Part shown: positions 1 through 8,569 of the stretch, piece by piece
How the letters are laid out: each line of letters begins with the position of its first letter
Position numbering within the stretch: position 1 is the stretch's first letter
From: Limnohabitans_A sp048020265
Lineage (GTDB): Bacteria; Pseudomonadota; Gammaproteobacteria; Burkholderiales; Burkholderiaceae_C
Direction: 5' to 3'
DNA: 64,000 nt
NCBI RefSeq assembly: GCF_048020265.1
Contig: NZ_CP171843.1
Coordinates: forward strand, 1-64,000
The notes under the pieces: model-generated
The model's database searches: none
What the model saw: only the letters and a program-made list of their open reading frames with translations
Told to the model about the DNA's origin: nothing
Translations under genes and position numbers: made by a program

Positions 1-1401
1 ATGTCCGAGGGACTTACCCCAGAATTTCAGACAGATGCCGGTCAGGCTTTGTGGCAAGCGTGCGTGGATGAGCTGTCCCGCGAGCTGCCCGAGCAGCAGT
101 TCAACACCTGGATCAAACCCTTGACCGCGCAGATCTCAGAAGACCAGCAGCGCCTCACCCTGTTTGTCGCTAACCGCTTCAAACTCGACTGGATCCGGGC
201 GCAATACGCCGGTCGTCTGGCCGCCTTGCTGGAAAATCTCCAAGGCCATCCGGTTCAACTGGAGTTAGTGATTACTCCGCGTGATGGCGGCGTCAAGCCT
301 ATTCGTCAGTCCACGCCATCGTCGATGGAAAACGGCCCCGAGCCGATCGAGTTGCCCGAAGAACCTGCGGCCAACACCTTCCGCAGTCGCCTTAACACCG
401 CGCTGACTTTTGACAACTTGGTCGAAGGCACCGCCAACCGCATGGCGCGGGCTGCGGCCATGCATGTGTCGGGCTCGCCGGGGCACTTGTACAACCCCTT
501 GTTCATCTATGGCGGCGTCGGTCTGGGCAAGACCCACCTCATGCACGCCATCGGCAACAAACTGCTGGCCGACCGCCCGGAATCCAAGGTTCTCTACATC
601 CATGCCGAACAATTTGTGTCGGATGTGGTTAAGGCTTACCAGCGCAAGACTTTTGATGAGTTCAAGCAGCATTACCACTCGCTCGATCTGCTGCTGATTG
701 ACGATGTCCAGTTCTTTGCCAACAAAGACCGCACGCAAGAAGAATTCTTCAACGCCTTCGAGGCTTTGCTGGCCAAAAAGTCACACATCGTGATGACCAG
801 CGACACCTACCCTAAGGGTCTGGCCGATATCCATGAGCGCTTGGTCTCGCGTTTTGACTCGGGCTTGACGGTGGCCATGGAGCCGCCCGAGCTGGAGATG
901 CGGGTGGCGATTCTGATTAACAAGGCCATCAGCGAAGGCAGCGAAATGCCCGAGGAAGTGGCGTTTTTCGTGGCCAAAAACGTGCGTTCCAACGTGCGCG
1001 AGCTCGAAGGCGCGCTGCGCAAAATCCTGGCCTATTCGCGCTTTAACCAGAAAGAAATTTCCATCCAGCTGGCCCGCGACGCCTTGCGCGACCTGCTGTC
1101 GATCCAGAACCGCCAGATTAGCGTCGAGAACATCCAGAAAACGGTGGCCGACTACTACAAAATCAAGGTCGCCGACATGTACAGCAAGAAGCGCCCGGCC
1201 AGCATTGCCCGGCCGCGGCAGATTGCCATGTACCTGGCCAAGGAAATGACCCAAAAGAGCCTGCCCGAGATCGGCGAGCTGTTTGGCGGGCGTGACCACA
1301 CCACCGTGCTGCACGCTGTGCGAAAAATCAACGCCGAGCGCCAGCAAATGACCGAGTTGAACCAGCAGTTGCACGTGCTGGAACAGACGCTCAAGGGCTG
1401 A
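1..1401 (+). CDS. dnaA: Chromosomal replication initiator protein DnaA
   Basis: Initiator ATPase that binds DnaA boxes at oriC, melts the origin and loads the replicative helicase. The 466-residue product shows the expected order: an N-terminal helicase-interaction domain (WIKPL near residue 37), a variable linker (about 90-125), an AAA+ core with Walker A GGVGLGKTH and Walker B LLLIDDVQFF, and the C-terminal DNA-binding signature GGRDHTTVLHA. Length is normal for Burkholderiales. The start codon is the first base of the window, so its promoter and any upstream origin are not visible. dnaN follows after 136 bases, the standard arrangement. Confidence 0.98.
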   Translation: MSEGLTPEFQTDAGQALWQACVDELSRELPEQQFNTWIKPLTAQISEDQQRLTLFVANRFKLDWIRAQYAGRLAALLENLQGHPVQLELVITPRDGGVKPIRQSTPSSMENGPEPIELPEEPAANTFRSRLNTALTFDNLVEGTANRMARAAAMHVSGSPGHLYNPLFIYGGVGLGKTHLMHAIGNKLLADRPESKVLYIHAEQFVSDVVKAYQRKTFDEFKQHYHSLDLLLIDDVQFFANKDRTQEEFFNAFEALLAKKSHIVMTSDTYPKGLADIHERLVSRFDSGLTVAMEPPELEMRVAILINKAISEGSEMPEEVAFFVAKNVRSNVRELEGALRKILAYSRFNQKEISIQLARDALRDLLSIQNRQISVENIQKTVADYYKIKVADMYSKKRPASIARPRQIAMYLAKEMTQKSLPEIGELFGGRDHTTVLHAVRKINAERQQMTELNQQLHVLEQTLKG

Positions 1402-1537
1402 TGAACCCCCGGCAAAAGAATGTCCAAACAGGCGTTTTGGGCAAAAAATCGGCCGAAAAACGGCGAAAATGTATCCTGTTCGCATCCACCAGCCCATCTT
1501 GGGCTGACGCCTGAAAAGAACCACCAAAGGTAGACAA

Positions 1538-2647
1538 ATGATCGTCCTGAAGGCCACCCAAGACAAATTGCTGTCGGTCCTGCAATCCGTGTCCGGCATT
1601 GTCGAGCGCCGCCACACCCTGCCCGTGCTGGCCAACGTGCTGATCCGTAAAACCGGCCACGCCGTTCAGCTGACCACCAGCGACCTCGAAATCCAGATCC
1701 GTACCACCGCCGAGATGGACGGTGACCCAGGCGACTTCACCACCACCGTGGGCGCACGCAAACTGATCGACATCCTGCGCACCATGCCTGCTGACCAGAC
1801 CGTCAGCCTCGAATCGTCGCAAGCCAAGCTGATCTTGAAGGGCGGCAAGTCCAAGTTCACCTTGCAGACCTTGCCCGCAGAAGACTTCCCGCTGGTGCAA
1901 GAAGCCGCCAGCTTCGGCCCCGTGTTCAGCGTTCCGCAAAAAACCCTCAAGCAATTGCTCGGTCAGGTCTCGTTTGCCATGGCCGTGCACGACATCCGTT
2001 ATTACCTCAACGGCATTTTGTTTGTGGCCGAAGGCAACCGACTGAGCCTGGTTGCCACCGACGGTCACCGCCTGGCCTTTACTGCCGCCACGCTCGACGT
2101 GGAAGTGCCCACCAAACAAGAAGTCATCCTGCCGCGCAAAACCGTGCTGGAGCTGCAGCGCTTGCTGTCGGACGCCGACGGCGCGATCGAGATGCAGTTC
2201 GCCAACAACCAAGCCAAGTTCAGCTTTGGCGGCATGGAGTTTGTGACCAAGCTGGTCGAGGGTAAGTTCCCCGACTACAACCGTGTCATCCCCAAAGGCC
2301 ACAGCAACAACCTGACCCTGGGCCGTCAAGCGCTGCTGTCTTGCTTGCAGCGCACCGCCATCCTGACCAGCGACAAGTTCAAAGGCGTGCGTCTGAACCT
2401 GGAGCCCGGCAGCTTGCGTGTGGCTTCCACCAACGCAGAACAAGAAGAGGCCGTGGACGAACTCGACATCGACTACGGTGGCGACAGCATCGAAATCGGC
2501 TTCAACGTCACCTACATCATCGACGTGCTCAGCAACATGGGCCAAGACATGGTCCGCATCGATCTGGCCGACGCCAACAGCTCGGCGCTGATCACGATCC
2601 CCGAGAACGACAACTTCAAATATGTGGTGATGCCAATGCGCATTTAA
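1538..2647 (+). CDS. dnaN: DNA polymerase III subunit beta (sliding clamp)
   Basis: Ring-shaped processivity clamp that tethers DNA polymerase III and other partners to DNA. The 369-residue product begins MIVLKATQDKLLSVLQ, carries the family's three repeated clamp domains (for example the stretch KTLKQLLGQVSFAMAVHDIRY that opens the second) and ends in the typical PMRI. A Shine-Dalgarno-like AAAGG lies 7 bases before the ATG. It sits between dnaA and gyrB as in most proteobacteria, and a strong hairpin separates it from gyrB. Confidence 0.98.
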   Translation: MIVLKATQDKLLSVLQSVSGIVERRHTLPVLANVLIRKTGHAVQLTTSDLEIQIRTTAEMDGDPGDFTTTVGARKLIDILRTMPADQTVSLESSQAKLILKGGKSKFTLQTLPAEDFPLVQEAASFGPVFSVPQKTLKQLLGQVSFAMAVHDIRYYLNGILFVAEGNRLSLVATDGHRLAFTAATLDVEVPTKQEVILPRKTVLELQRLLSDADGAIEMQFANNQAKFSFGGMEFVTKLVEGKFPDYNRVIPKGHSNNLTLGRQALLSCLQRTAILTSDKFKGVRLNLEPGSLRVASTNAEQEEAVDELDIDYGGDSIEIGFNVTYIIDVLSNMGQDMVRIDLADANSSALITIPENDNFKYVVMPMRI

Positions 2648-2676
2648 GGCGAAAGCCCACAAGGCCCACCTTATCG

Positions 2677-2700
2677 AAACCCGCGACCCCTCGCGGGTTT
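2677..2700 (+). terminator. Hairpin between dnaN and gyrB
   Basis: A perfect 10-bp stem (AAACCCGCGA / TCGCGGGTTT) with a CCCC loop lies 29 bases after the dnaN stop and 30 bases before gyrB. No long T run follows, so it may attenuate or stabilise dnaN mRNA instead of fully terminating. Confidence 0.5.
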
Positions 2701-2730
2701 CGGCCATTCAAGCGACAGAGAAAATTGAAC

Positions 2731-5334
2731 ATGACCGACGAAATCAACCCCAGCGAAGAAGCTTTCACCACTGCGCAACCCAAGATCGACGCCAACCAAG
2801 CGGGCGCATCCGAAGGCTACGGCGAAGGCTCCATCCAGATCCTGGAAGGCCTGGAAGCGGTGCGCAAGCGCCCCGGCATGTACATCGGTGATACCTCTGA
2901 CGGCACCGGTTTGCACCACCTGGTTTTTGAAGTCGTGGACAACTCGATCGACGAAGCGCTGGCGGGCCACTGCGACGACATCGTCGTCACCATCCACAGT
3001 GACAACTCCATCAGCGTGACCGACAACGGCCGCGGCATCCCCACGGGCGTGAAGATGGACGACAAGCACGAGCCTAAGCGCAGTGCGTCTGAGATTGCTT
3101 TGACCGAACTGCACGCGGGCGGCAAGTTCAACCAGAACAGCTACAAGGTCTCGGGCGGTTTGCACGGCGTGGGCGTGTCGTGCGTGAACGCTTTGAGCAA
3201 GTGGCTGCGCCTGACGGTGCGCCGCGAAGGCAAAGTCCATCAGATCGACTTTGCCAAAGGCTTTGTGCAAAACCGTTTGATCGAAATCGTGGACGGCGTC
3301 GAAGTCTCGCCCATGCGCGTCACGGGTGCCACCGACAAGCGCGGCACCGAAGTGCACTTCTTGCCCGACGTGGAAATCTTCACGCAAAACACCGATTTCC
3401 ATTACGAAATTCTGGCCAAGCGTTTGCGTGAACTGTCCTTCCTCAACAACGGCGTGCGCATTCGCCTGAAAGACGAACGCAGCGGTAAAGAAGACGACTT
3501 CTCGGGCGCAGGTGGCGTCAAAGGCTTTGTGGACTTCATCAACGCCAACAAAAAAGTGTTGCACCCTAACGCCTTCCACGCCAATGGCGAGCGCCCAGCC
3601 GACAGCTACGGCGGCATCCCCGGCACCAGCATCGGTGTCGAAGTGGCCATGCAGTGGAACGACGGCTACAACGAGAACGTGCTGTGCTTCACCAACAACA
3701 TCCCGCAGCGTGACGGTGGCACCCACCTCACGGGCCTGCGTGCCGCGATGACCCGCGTGATTGCCAAGTACATCGAGAAAAACGAGATCGCCAAAAAGCA
3801 AAAAGTCGAAGTCAGCGGCGACGACATGCGCGAAGGCCTGTGCTGTGTGCTGAGCGTGAAAGTGCCCGAGCCCAAGTTCTCCAGCCAGACCAAAGACAAG
3901 CTGGTCTCCAGCGAAGTGCGTGCCCCGGTGGAAGACATCGTGGCCAAAGCCCTGACCGACTTTTTGGAAGAGCGCCCCAACGACGCCAAGATCATCTGCG
4001 GCAAGATCGTGGAAGCTGCCCGCGCCCGCGAAGCCGCCCGCAAAGCCCGTGAAATGACACGCCGCAAAGGCGTGCTCGACGGCATGGGCCTGCCCGGTAA
4101 ACTGGCCGACTGCCAGGAAAAAGACCCAGCCCTTTGCGAAATCTACATCGTCGAGGGAGATTCGGCCGGAGGCTCGGCCAAGCAAGGCCGCGACCGTAAA
4201 TTCCAGGCCATCTTGCCCCTGCGCGGCAAGATCCTGAACGTCGAAAAAGCCCGCTACGAAAAGCTGCTCACCAGCAACGAAATTGTCACGCTCATCACGG
4301 CGCTTGGCACCGGCATTGGCAAGGCCAGCGCCGAATCCGGCAAGAGCGGCACCGACGACTTCAACGTCGACAAACTGCGCTACCACCGCATCATCATCAT
4401 GACCGACGCCGATGTGGACGGCGCGCACATCCGCACCCTGCTGCTGACCTTCTTCTACCGCCAGATGCCCGACCTGGTGGAGCGTGGTCACATCTACATT
4501 GCCCAGCCGCCACTCTACAAAGTCAAGGCAGGCAAAGAAGAGCTGTACCTCAAAGACGGCCCTGCGCTCGACGGCTTCTTGCTGCGCATCGCGCTCAAAG
4601 ACGCCAGCATCTCCACGGGCGGCGCTGCGCCGCAAGTGCTGACTGGCGAAACGCTGGAAGCACTGGCCCGCAAACACCAAGTGGCCGAGTCGGTCATTGC
4701 ACGCCTGTCCAACTTCATGGACGCCGAAGCCCTGCGTGCCATGGCCGACGGCGTGTCGCTGAACCTGGACACCATGGAGCAAGCCGCTGCATGCGCCCCC
4801 GCACTGCAAGCCAAGCTGCGCGAACTCAACACCACGGGCATCCCGGCCGAAGTGACCGCCGAGTTCGACGTGCGCACCGACAAGCCGATCCTGCGCATCA
4901 GCCGCCGTCACCACGGCAACATCAAGAGCAGCATCATCACGCAAGACTTTGTGCACGGCGCTGACTACGGCGCTCTGGCCGAAGCGGCCGAGACTTTCCG
5001 CGGCCTGCTGAGCGAAGGTGCCAAAGCCACACGCGGTGAAGGCGAGCGCCAGAAAGAAGAAAAAGTCAGCGACTTCCGCCAGGCCATGCATTGGCTCATC
5101 AGCGAAGCCGAGCGCACCACCAGCCGTCAGCGCTACAAAGGCTTGGGCGAGATGAACCCCGCCCAACTGTGGGAAACCACCATGGACCCCACCGTGCGCC
5201 GCCTGCTGCGCGTGCAGATCGACGACGCCATCGAAGCCGACCGCGTGTTCACCATGCTCATGGGCGACGAGGTTGAGCCACGTCGTAACTTCATCGAGAG
5301 CAACGCGTTGCGGGCGGGGAACATCGATATTTGA
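2731..5334 (+). CDS. gyrB: DNA gyrase subunit B
   Basis: ATPase subunit of DNA gyrase, which with GyrA introduces negative supercoils. The 867-residue product has the GHKL ATPase region (VLEGLEAVRKRPGMYIGDT, then DNGRGIP and GGLHGVGVSCVNALS), the transducer domain, the Toprim start EGDSAGGSAKQGRDRKFQ and DADVDGAHIRTLL, and the C-terminal motif QRYKGLGEMNP. A roughly 60-residue extra segment after the Toprim core (around LDGFLLRIALKDASIS) matches the longer GyrB form of proteobacteria. The ATG at 2731 was preferred because it precedes the family N-terminus; the frame stays open upstream through dnaN in another frame. The stop codon is only 4 bases from the target duplication of an inserted element. 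Confidence 0.98.
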   Translation: MTDEINPSEEAFTTAQPKIDANQAGASEGYGEGSIQILEGLEAVRKRPGMYIGDTSDGTGLHHLVFEVVDNSIDEALAGHCDDIVVTIHSDNSISVTDNGRGIPTGVKMDDKHEPKRSASEIALTELHAGGKFNQNSYKVSGGLHGVGVSCVNALSKWLRLTVRREGKVHQIDFAKGFVQNRLIEIVDGVEVSPMRVTGATDKRGTEVHFLPDVEIFTQNTDFHYEILAKRLRELSFLNNGVRIRLKDERSGKEDDFSGAGGVKGFVDFINANKKVLHPNAFHANGERPADSYGGIPGTSIGVEVAMQWNDGYNENVLCFTNNIPQRDGGTHLTGLRAAMTRVIAKYIEKNEIAKKQKVEVSGDDMREGLCCVLSVKVPEPKFSSQTKDKLVSSEVRAPVEDIVAKALTDFLEERPNDAKIICGKIVEAARAREAARKAREMTRRKGVLDGMGLPGKLADCQEKDPALCEIYIVEGDSAGGSAKQGRDRKFQAILPLRGKILNVEKARYEKLLTSNEIVTLITALGTGIGKASAESGKSGTDDFNVDKLRYHRIIIMTDADVDGAHIRTLLLTFFYRQMPDLVERGHIYIAQPPLYKVKAGKEELYLKDGPALDGFLLRIALKDASISTGGAAPQVLTGETLEALARKHQVAESVIARLSNFMDAEALRAMADGVSLNLDTMEQAAACAPALQAKLRELNTTGIPAEVTAEFDVRTDKPILRISRRHHGNIKSSIITQDFVHGADYGALAEAAETFRGLLSEGAKATRGEGERQKEEKVSDFRQAMHWLISEAERTTSRQRYKGLGEMNPAQLWETTMDPTVRRLLRVQIDDAIEADRVFTMLMGDEVEPRRNFIESNALRAGNIDI

Positions 5335-5338
5335 TTTT

Positions 5339-5343
5339 GGTAG
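5339..5343 (+). repeat. Target site duplication, left copy (GGTAG)
   Basis: GGTAG immediately precedes the TGTAG end of the element and is repeated directly after the right end. It begins 5 bases past the last base of the gyrB stop codon. Confidence 0.85.
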
Positions 5344-5390
5344 TGTAGAGCGAGGCATAACCTGAGAAATGGCAGCCATAAGTTGAGAAA
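5344..5390 (+). repeat. Left end: terminal inverted repeat and two subterminal motifs
   Basis: The end starts TGTAGAGCGAGGCATAA. Motif L1 CATAACCTGAGAAA is at 5356-5369 and L2 CATAAGTTGAGAAA at 5377-5390, spaced 21 bases start to start, about two helical turns. They look like transposase-binding sites. Confidence 0.8.
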
Positions 5391-5447
5391 CTGACGGCGA
5401 TTACCGGCGCCGGCTCATATGTCCCTCTCGGAGATTCGTCCCCGATC

Positions 5448-5483
5448 AAACAGGCCACCCGTAAAGGTGTGGCCTGTTTTTTT
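5448..5483 (+). terminator. Rho-independent terminator inside the element's left end
   Basis: A perfect 11-bp stem (AAACAGGCCAC / GTGGCCTGTTT) with a 10-base loop is followed by a run that continues as seven Ts in total. It would block read-through from gyrB into the cargo. Confidence 0.8.
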
Positions 5484-5656
5484 ATGGCGACAGACATCAA
5501 CTGCCAAGTAATGGCTTCGGGGTTATGAAAATGGCTCGGTACCTGCCAAAATGTTGATAAAAAAGAGGATTGTTCCTCTGGGCCATCCTTAAATCCATCA
5601 TCGATGGGTAGTATTGGCTTTAGGAATCTGACTGCCAGCTGTGTGATGGCGTCGAT

Positions 5657-6913
5657 ATGTTGAACCGTAAATTGAGACAGCAACCGGTGACCGAATTAAC
5701 AAAATCAAAAGTCCGCCAGCTCTATCAGTTCCTCAAGCAAGCGAACCAGCTGCGCTACACCCCTATTCGGCATATCGAGAGTCAGGAAAAGTTCATCCGC
5801 TTTGCGGAGATGCCTTCACACCCCACTCTGCAAATCCAGCGCCCGATCAGAGTAGATGAAGAGACACAAGAAACTCCGGAATTTCTTGTCAGAGTACGGC
5901 GCCCACTACAAACGCTATGTCCGACGCCGCCTCAACCCTTGCAGAAGTGGCTACTTTCTGGCTGGGATGATCCAACCAAGTCTGTTTCGACAGCTCAAAG
6001 TCTCAATGTAGTTACAGAGGTGCTCTTTACGGACGACCCGCAACGAGTGCAGGACCTCCGTGATTTCAGTGAGTCAAGACGACTAGGCGATAACTCGCCA
6101 GTTAATCCGCCGACTTCAATTGCGGCTTGGCTCAAGGATGGATGGGAAGAAGAAGGCAGTGCTCCCGAGGTTTATGAGCGCCGAGAGATTACTGAAACCA
6201 TCAGGTTTTCTGATGATCCAGAACGAGTCGCAAGCTACCAAGGCTGGCTCGAGCAACGCTCAGGTTGGGTGGAGCCAGAACTCGCCGCCCGCAGAGCCAT
6301 GGCTTTCTACGAGAGGATCTACGACCTCTATGTGACGCTGGAAAAGGATGGTGAAAATCTCGAGCTCGTCGTTGGTGATGGCAGATTGCAATGGAGAGCG
6401 GTATCGGAGGGCGCAACCCGAGAGCCAGTCCCTGTCGAAATTGATCACCCGATATTGCTCAAGAGGGTTGAACTTCGCTTTTCTCCCGAAGTACCCGAAT
6501 TCGTAATTGCAGAAACTGATCGCGAGCCAGAGCTCTACAGCAGCATTTTTGTCGACTTGCACGACATCATGGCCGCTGCAATTCGAAATCGTAGCAATGA
6601 GCTCGATCAAGCCGGATATCACCCACTCGGATGGGATGACACAACAGGATTTTTGCGCGCCTTTGTGCAGACGATCTCACCGACCAAGGGGGAGTACCTT
6701 GAATCACCGCCAGAAACTGGACTAGGTAATTCCCCACGCTTGTATCGCGACCCCATGCTCATCCTGCGAAAGAGAAGCATAGGAATTGCAAACGCCGTCA
6801 ATGCCATCATTGAAGACATAGAGGCCACTGAGACTTTTCCCTCGGCCTTAGAGCAAATTACAGGCACAGGGACTGTGAATCGCCCCGGGTTTCGTGGAGG
6901 CCAGTTGGTTTAA
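5657..6913 (+). pseudogene. N-terminal fragment of a large helicase-like protein, cut by an insertion sequence
   Basis: About 406 native residues are left before the IS end at 6876; the last dozen codons are IS sequence. The start region (VTELTKSKVRQLYQFLKQANQLR), the RVRRPLQTLCP...PPQPLQKWLLSGWDDP segment, two acidic FxDDPxRV repeats (near 117 and 188) and LELVVGDGRLQWR followed by HPILLKRVELRFSP...VPEFVIAETDREPELY resemble, from memory, the N-terminal region of large SF1-type AAA/helicase proteins found in defence islands. No Walker motif is present in what remains, so the family call is an inference. No clear ribosome binding site precedes the ATG; a start a few codons either side is possible. 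Codon use is less GC-biased than in the neighbours. Confidence 0.55.
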
Positions 6914-7863
6914 GTTGAGACCTCGGTCTCGTGCTTCCCGGCTAGCTGCCGGTAGTAGTTCACCTCAGCTTCAGCCGGTGGAATATACCCAATCGAGCTC
7001 AGCAGTCGGTGGTGGTTGAACCAAGCCACCCATTCCAGGGTTGCCAGTTCCAGTGCCTCCTTGGTTTTCCAGGGTGCACGGCGGTGTATCAATTCGGCCT
7101 TGTACAGCCCATTGATCGTCTCGGCCAGCGCGTTGTCGTAGCTGTCGCCACGGCTGCCCACCGATGGCTCTATCCCAGCTTGGGCCAGGCGTTCGGTGTA
7201 GAGAATGGAAACATATTGAGACCCCCTGTCCGAGTGATGTATCAATGCATCTGAGCGTTCAGGTTGTCTGTCGAACAAGGCTTGCTCCAGGGCATCCAAC
7301 ACAAAGTCAGTACGCATCGAACTGCTCACCCGCCAGCCCACGATGCGCCGTGCAAACACGTCGATCACAAAGGCCACGTATTGCCAGCCCTGCCAGGTGC
7401 TGACATAGGTGAAGTCCGACACCCACAGTTGGTTTGGACGCTCTGCTTTGAACTGGCGATTGACCCGGTCCAGCGGGCATGGCGCGGCTTTGTCCGAGAC
7501 GGTGGTTTGCACGACCTTGCCCCGGCGAACGCCGTGCAATCCCATGCGCTTCATGAGCCGCTCGACCGTGCAGCGCGCCACCTTGGTTCCTTCACGATTC
7601 ATCTGGTGCCAGACCTTGTCTGCGCCGTAGACCTGCATATTGGCCTGCCAGACGGCTTGGATTTGCGGGATCAGGGCTTCATCGCGTTTGGTCCGGGCGC
7701 AAAGCAGCTCGGGCTTGCGTTGGCGGGCAGCATGGCACCTGTAGCCAGAAGGGGCGATTTGCAGCACGTTGCAAATCGGCTCGACCCCGTAGGCGTGACG
7801 GTTTTGATCAACAAAGTCCCTTAAGACTTGAGTCGGCGGTCGAGCTCCGCCTGGGCAAAAAAA
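6910..7863 (-). CDS. IS3-family transposase OrfB (DDE integrase), probably made as an OrfAB fusion
   Basis: Catalytic half of the transposase. An internal ATG at 7767 gives 285 residues, but the homologous frame extends upstream to the T7 run at 7857-7863 and reads FVDQNRHAYGVEPICNVLQI, a standard IS3 OrfB start. This supports production by -1 frameshifting from OrfA. The rve-domain acidic residues are visible: D in LWVSDFTYV, D in IHHSDRGSQY and E in NALAETINGLYKAE. The slippery site T_TTT_TTT differs from the A-rich slip sites commonly described for IS3 elements. Confidence 0.9.
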   Translation of the reverse strand, partial: FFCPGGARPPTQVLRDFVDQNRHAYGVEPICNVLQIAPSGYRCHAARQRKPELLCARTKRDEALIPQIQAVWQANMQVYGADKVWHQMNREGTKVARCTVERLMKRMGLHGVRRGKVVQTTVSDKAAPCPLDRVNRQFKAERPNQLWVSDFTYVSTWQGWQYVAFVIDVFARRIVGWRVSSSMRTDFVLDALEQALFDRQPERSDALIHHSDRGSQYVSILYTERLAQAGIEPSVGSRGDSYDNALAETINGLYKAELIHRRAPWKTKEALELATLEWVAWFNHHRLLSSIGYIPPAEAEVNYYRQLAGKHETEVST

Positions 7864-8147
7864 GCGCTCGCCAGTTTGAGGATTTCGTTGGCTTTGCGCA
7901 GTTCCTTGACTTCGCGTTCGAGGTCTTTGATGCGGGCGCGCTCATCAGAGCTGACGCCATCGCGCATGCCTTCGTCAACCTCGTGCTGGCGAACCCAGTC
8001 GTTGAGGGTTTGCGGCACACACCCGATCTTGGGGGCAATGGACTCAATGGTGGCCCAAAGGGATGGGTACTCGCCACGGTGCTCGAGCACCATGCGGACA
8101 GCGCGTTCGCGCACTTCGGGTGAAAAACGGTTCGATTTCTTGCTCAT
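7821..8147 (-). CDS. IS3-family transposase OrfA
   Basis: DNA-binding half of the IS3 transposase, 108 residues. It starts MSKKSNRFSPEVRERAVRMV, carries a helix-turn-helix (IAPKIGCVPQTLNDWVRQHE) and a C-terminal leucine-zipper-like helix (RIKDLEREVKELRKANEILK). The frame ends shortly after seven consecutive Ts (minus strand, 7863-7857), where a -1 shift would join it to OrfB. Confidence 0.93.
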   Translation of the reverse strand: MSKKSNRFSPEVRERAVRMVLEHRGEYPSLWATIESIAPKIGCVPQTLNDWVRQHEVDEGMRDGVSSDERARIKDLEREVKELRKANEILKLASAFFAQAELDRRLKS

Positions 8148-8197
8148 GGCTCCATCTTCTCAAAGTGTGGAGCCTCCTCAAAACCCGGGGCGATTCA

Positions 8198-8385
8198 TCA
8201 CATGGTTTGGCGGAATGTCGAACAGCACTATCGGCGTAGAGGTAAGTGGGCCCGAGACCCCCGATAAGCAGCGATTGATGAAAGCACTGGACACGGCAGG
8301 AGTCAGATACCAACCTGTCGGTTTCAGTGATGATCCAGAGTGCAACCAGCATGGAGTGGCTATTTGGATCGGGGCGCGCTTCTAG
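8198..8385 (+). pseudogene. C-terminal remnant of an unidentified cargo gene
   Basis: Just after the IS end the plus strand encodes about 61 residues, ending KALDTAGVRYQPVG...DDPECNQHGVAIWIGARF and a stop. The pattern of an AL..AG helix followed by a hydrophobic VAIWIG strand at the extreme C-terminus looks like a genuine protein end. It could be the tail of a second cargo gene or, less likely, of the truncated helicase-like protein. An internal ATG at 8215 could yield 56 residues. Function unknown. Confidence 0.4.
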
Positions 8386-8466
8386 GCTCACGCCATCTGT
8401 ATGCATGGGAGAGCAGCAGTTCCAGAGGAATTGCACAAGCAGTCGGCTGTTGCGCGCCAGTAGGAA

Positions 8467-8569
8467 TTTCTCATCTTATGAGTGCTGTCGTCTCAGCTTA
8501 TGCATGTCAAAGCACGCTAAGCGGTTGATTTATAAAGGACCTTTATCTCAACTTATGCCTACGCCTACA
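8467..8569 (-). repeat. Right end: terminal inverted repeat and three subterminal motifs
   Basis: On the minus strand the end starts TGTAGGCGTAGGCATAAG. Motifs (minus strand) are R1 CATAAGTTGAGATA at 8544-8557, R2 CATAAGCTGAGACG at 8489-8502 and R3 CATAAGATGAGAAA at 8467-8480. R2 and R3 are 22 bases apart and R1 stands 55 bases away. Unequal site numbers at the two ends, as here, are also typical of Tn7. Confidence 0.8.

Larger units (their letters stand above)
5335..5656. other. Gene-free left part of the inserted element
   Basis: This 322-base stretch holds the target duplication, the left end with its two motifs (5344-5390), a strong terminator-like hairpin (5448-5483) and about 170 bases with no convincing reading frame before the helicase-like gene. 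Any promoter for that gene should lie here, but no clear -35/-10 pair or Shine-Dalgarno was recognised. Confidence 0.6.
6876..8197 (-). mobile_element. IS3-family insertion sequence (about 1.32 kb)
   Basis: The ends are inverted repeats starting TGAATCGCCCCGGGTTT; the two 27-base ends differ at only three positions. Inside are two overlapping minus-strand frames coding a helix-turn-helix OrfA and a DDE OrfB, the IS3 plan. The flanking bases (CTG on the left, TCA on the right) do not form the usual 3-4 bp target duplication. This suggests a deletion or recombination after insertion. The copy looks intact and potentially active. Confidence 0.93.
5344..8569. mobile_element. Tn7/Tni-like element without its own transposase, inserted after gyrB
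   Basis: The ends read TGTAG...CTACA. The left end (from 5344) and the reverse complement of the right end (to 8569) agree at 18 of the first 24 bases. A 5-bp direct repeat GGTAG flanks both ends (5339-5343 and 8570-8574). A 14-base motif close to CATAAGTTGAGAAA occurs twice inside the left end and three times, inverted, inside the right end. TGT/ACA ends, 5-bp target duplication and multiple subterminal transposase-binding-type repeats are the hallmark of the TnsB/TniA/MuA group. No tnsABC, tniQ or related gene is present. The contents are a truncated cargo gene, an IS3-family copy (6876-8197) and a short remnant. By eye the element is more AT-rich than the flanks. Confidence 0.85.

Noticed and set aside
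1402..1537. Possible oriC between dnaA and dnaN
   Set aside because: No match or near match to TTATCCACA and no AT-rich unwinding region was seen in these 136 bases. The origin is more likely upstream of base 1.
2671..5379. Very long open frame antisense to gyrB (about 900 codons)
   Set aside because: It mirrors the codon bias of gyrB in a GC-rich genome, has no recognisable domains and is rich in His/Val/Gly as expected for a shadow frame.
5400..5460. tRNA-like tail (GAGATTCGTCCCCGATC) in the element's left end
   Set aside because: No acceptor/T-arm pairing or upstream tRNA body could be built; it is followed by a plain terminator hairpin.
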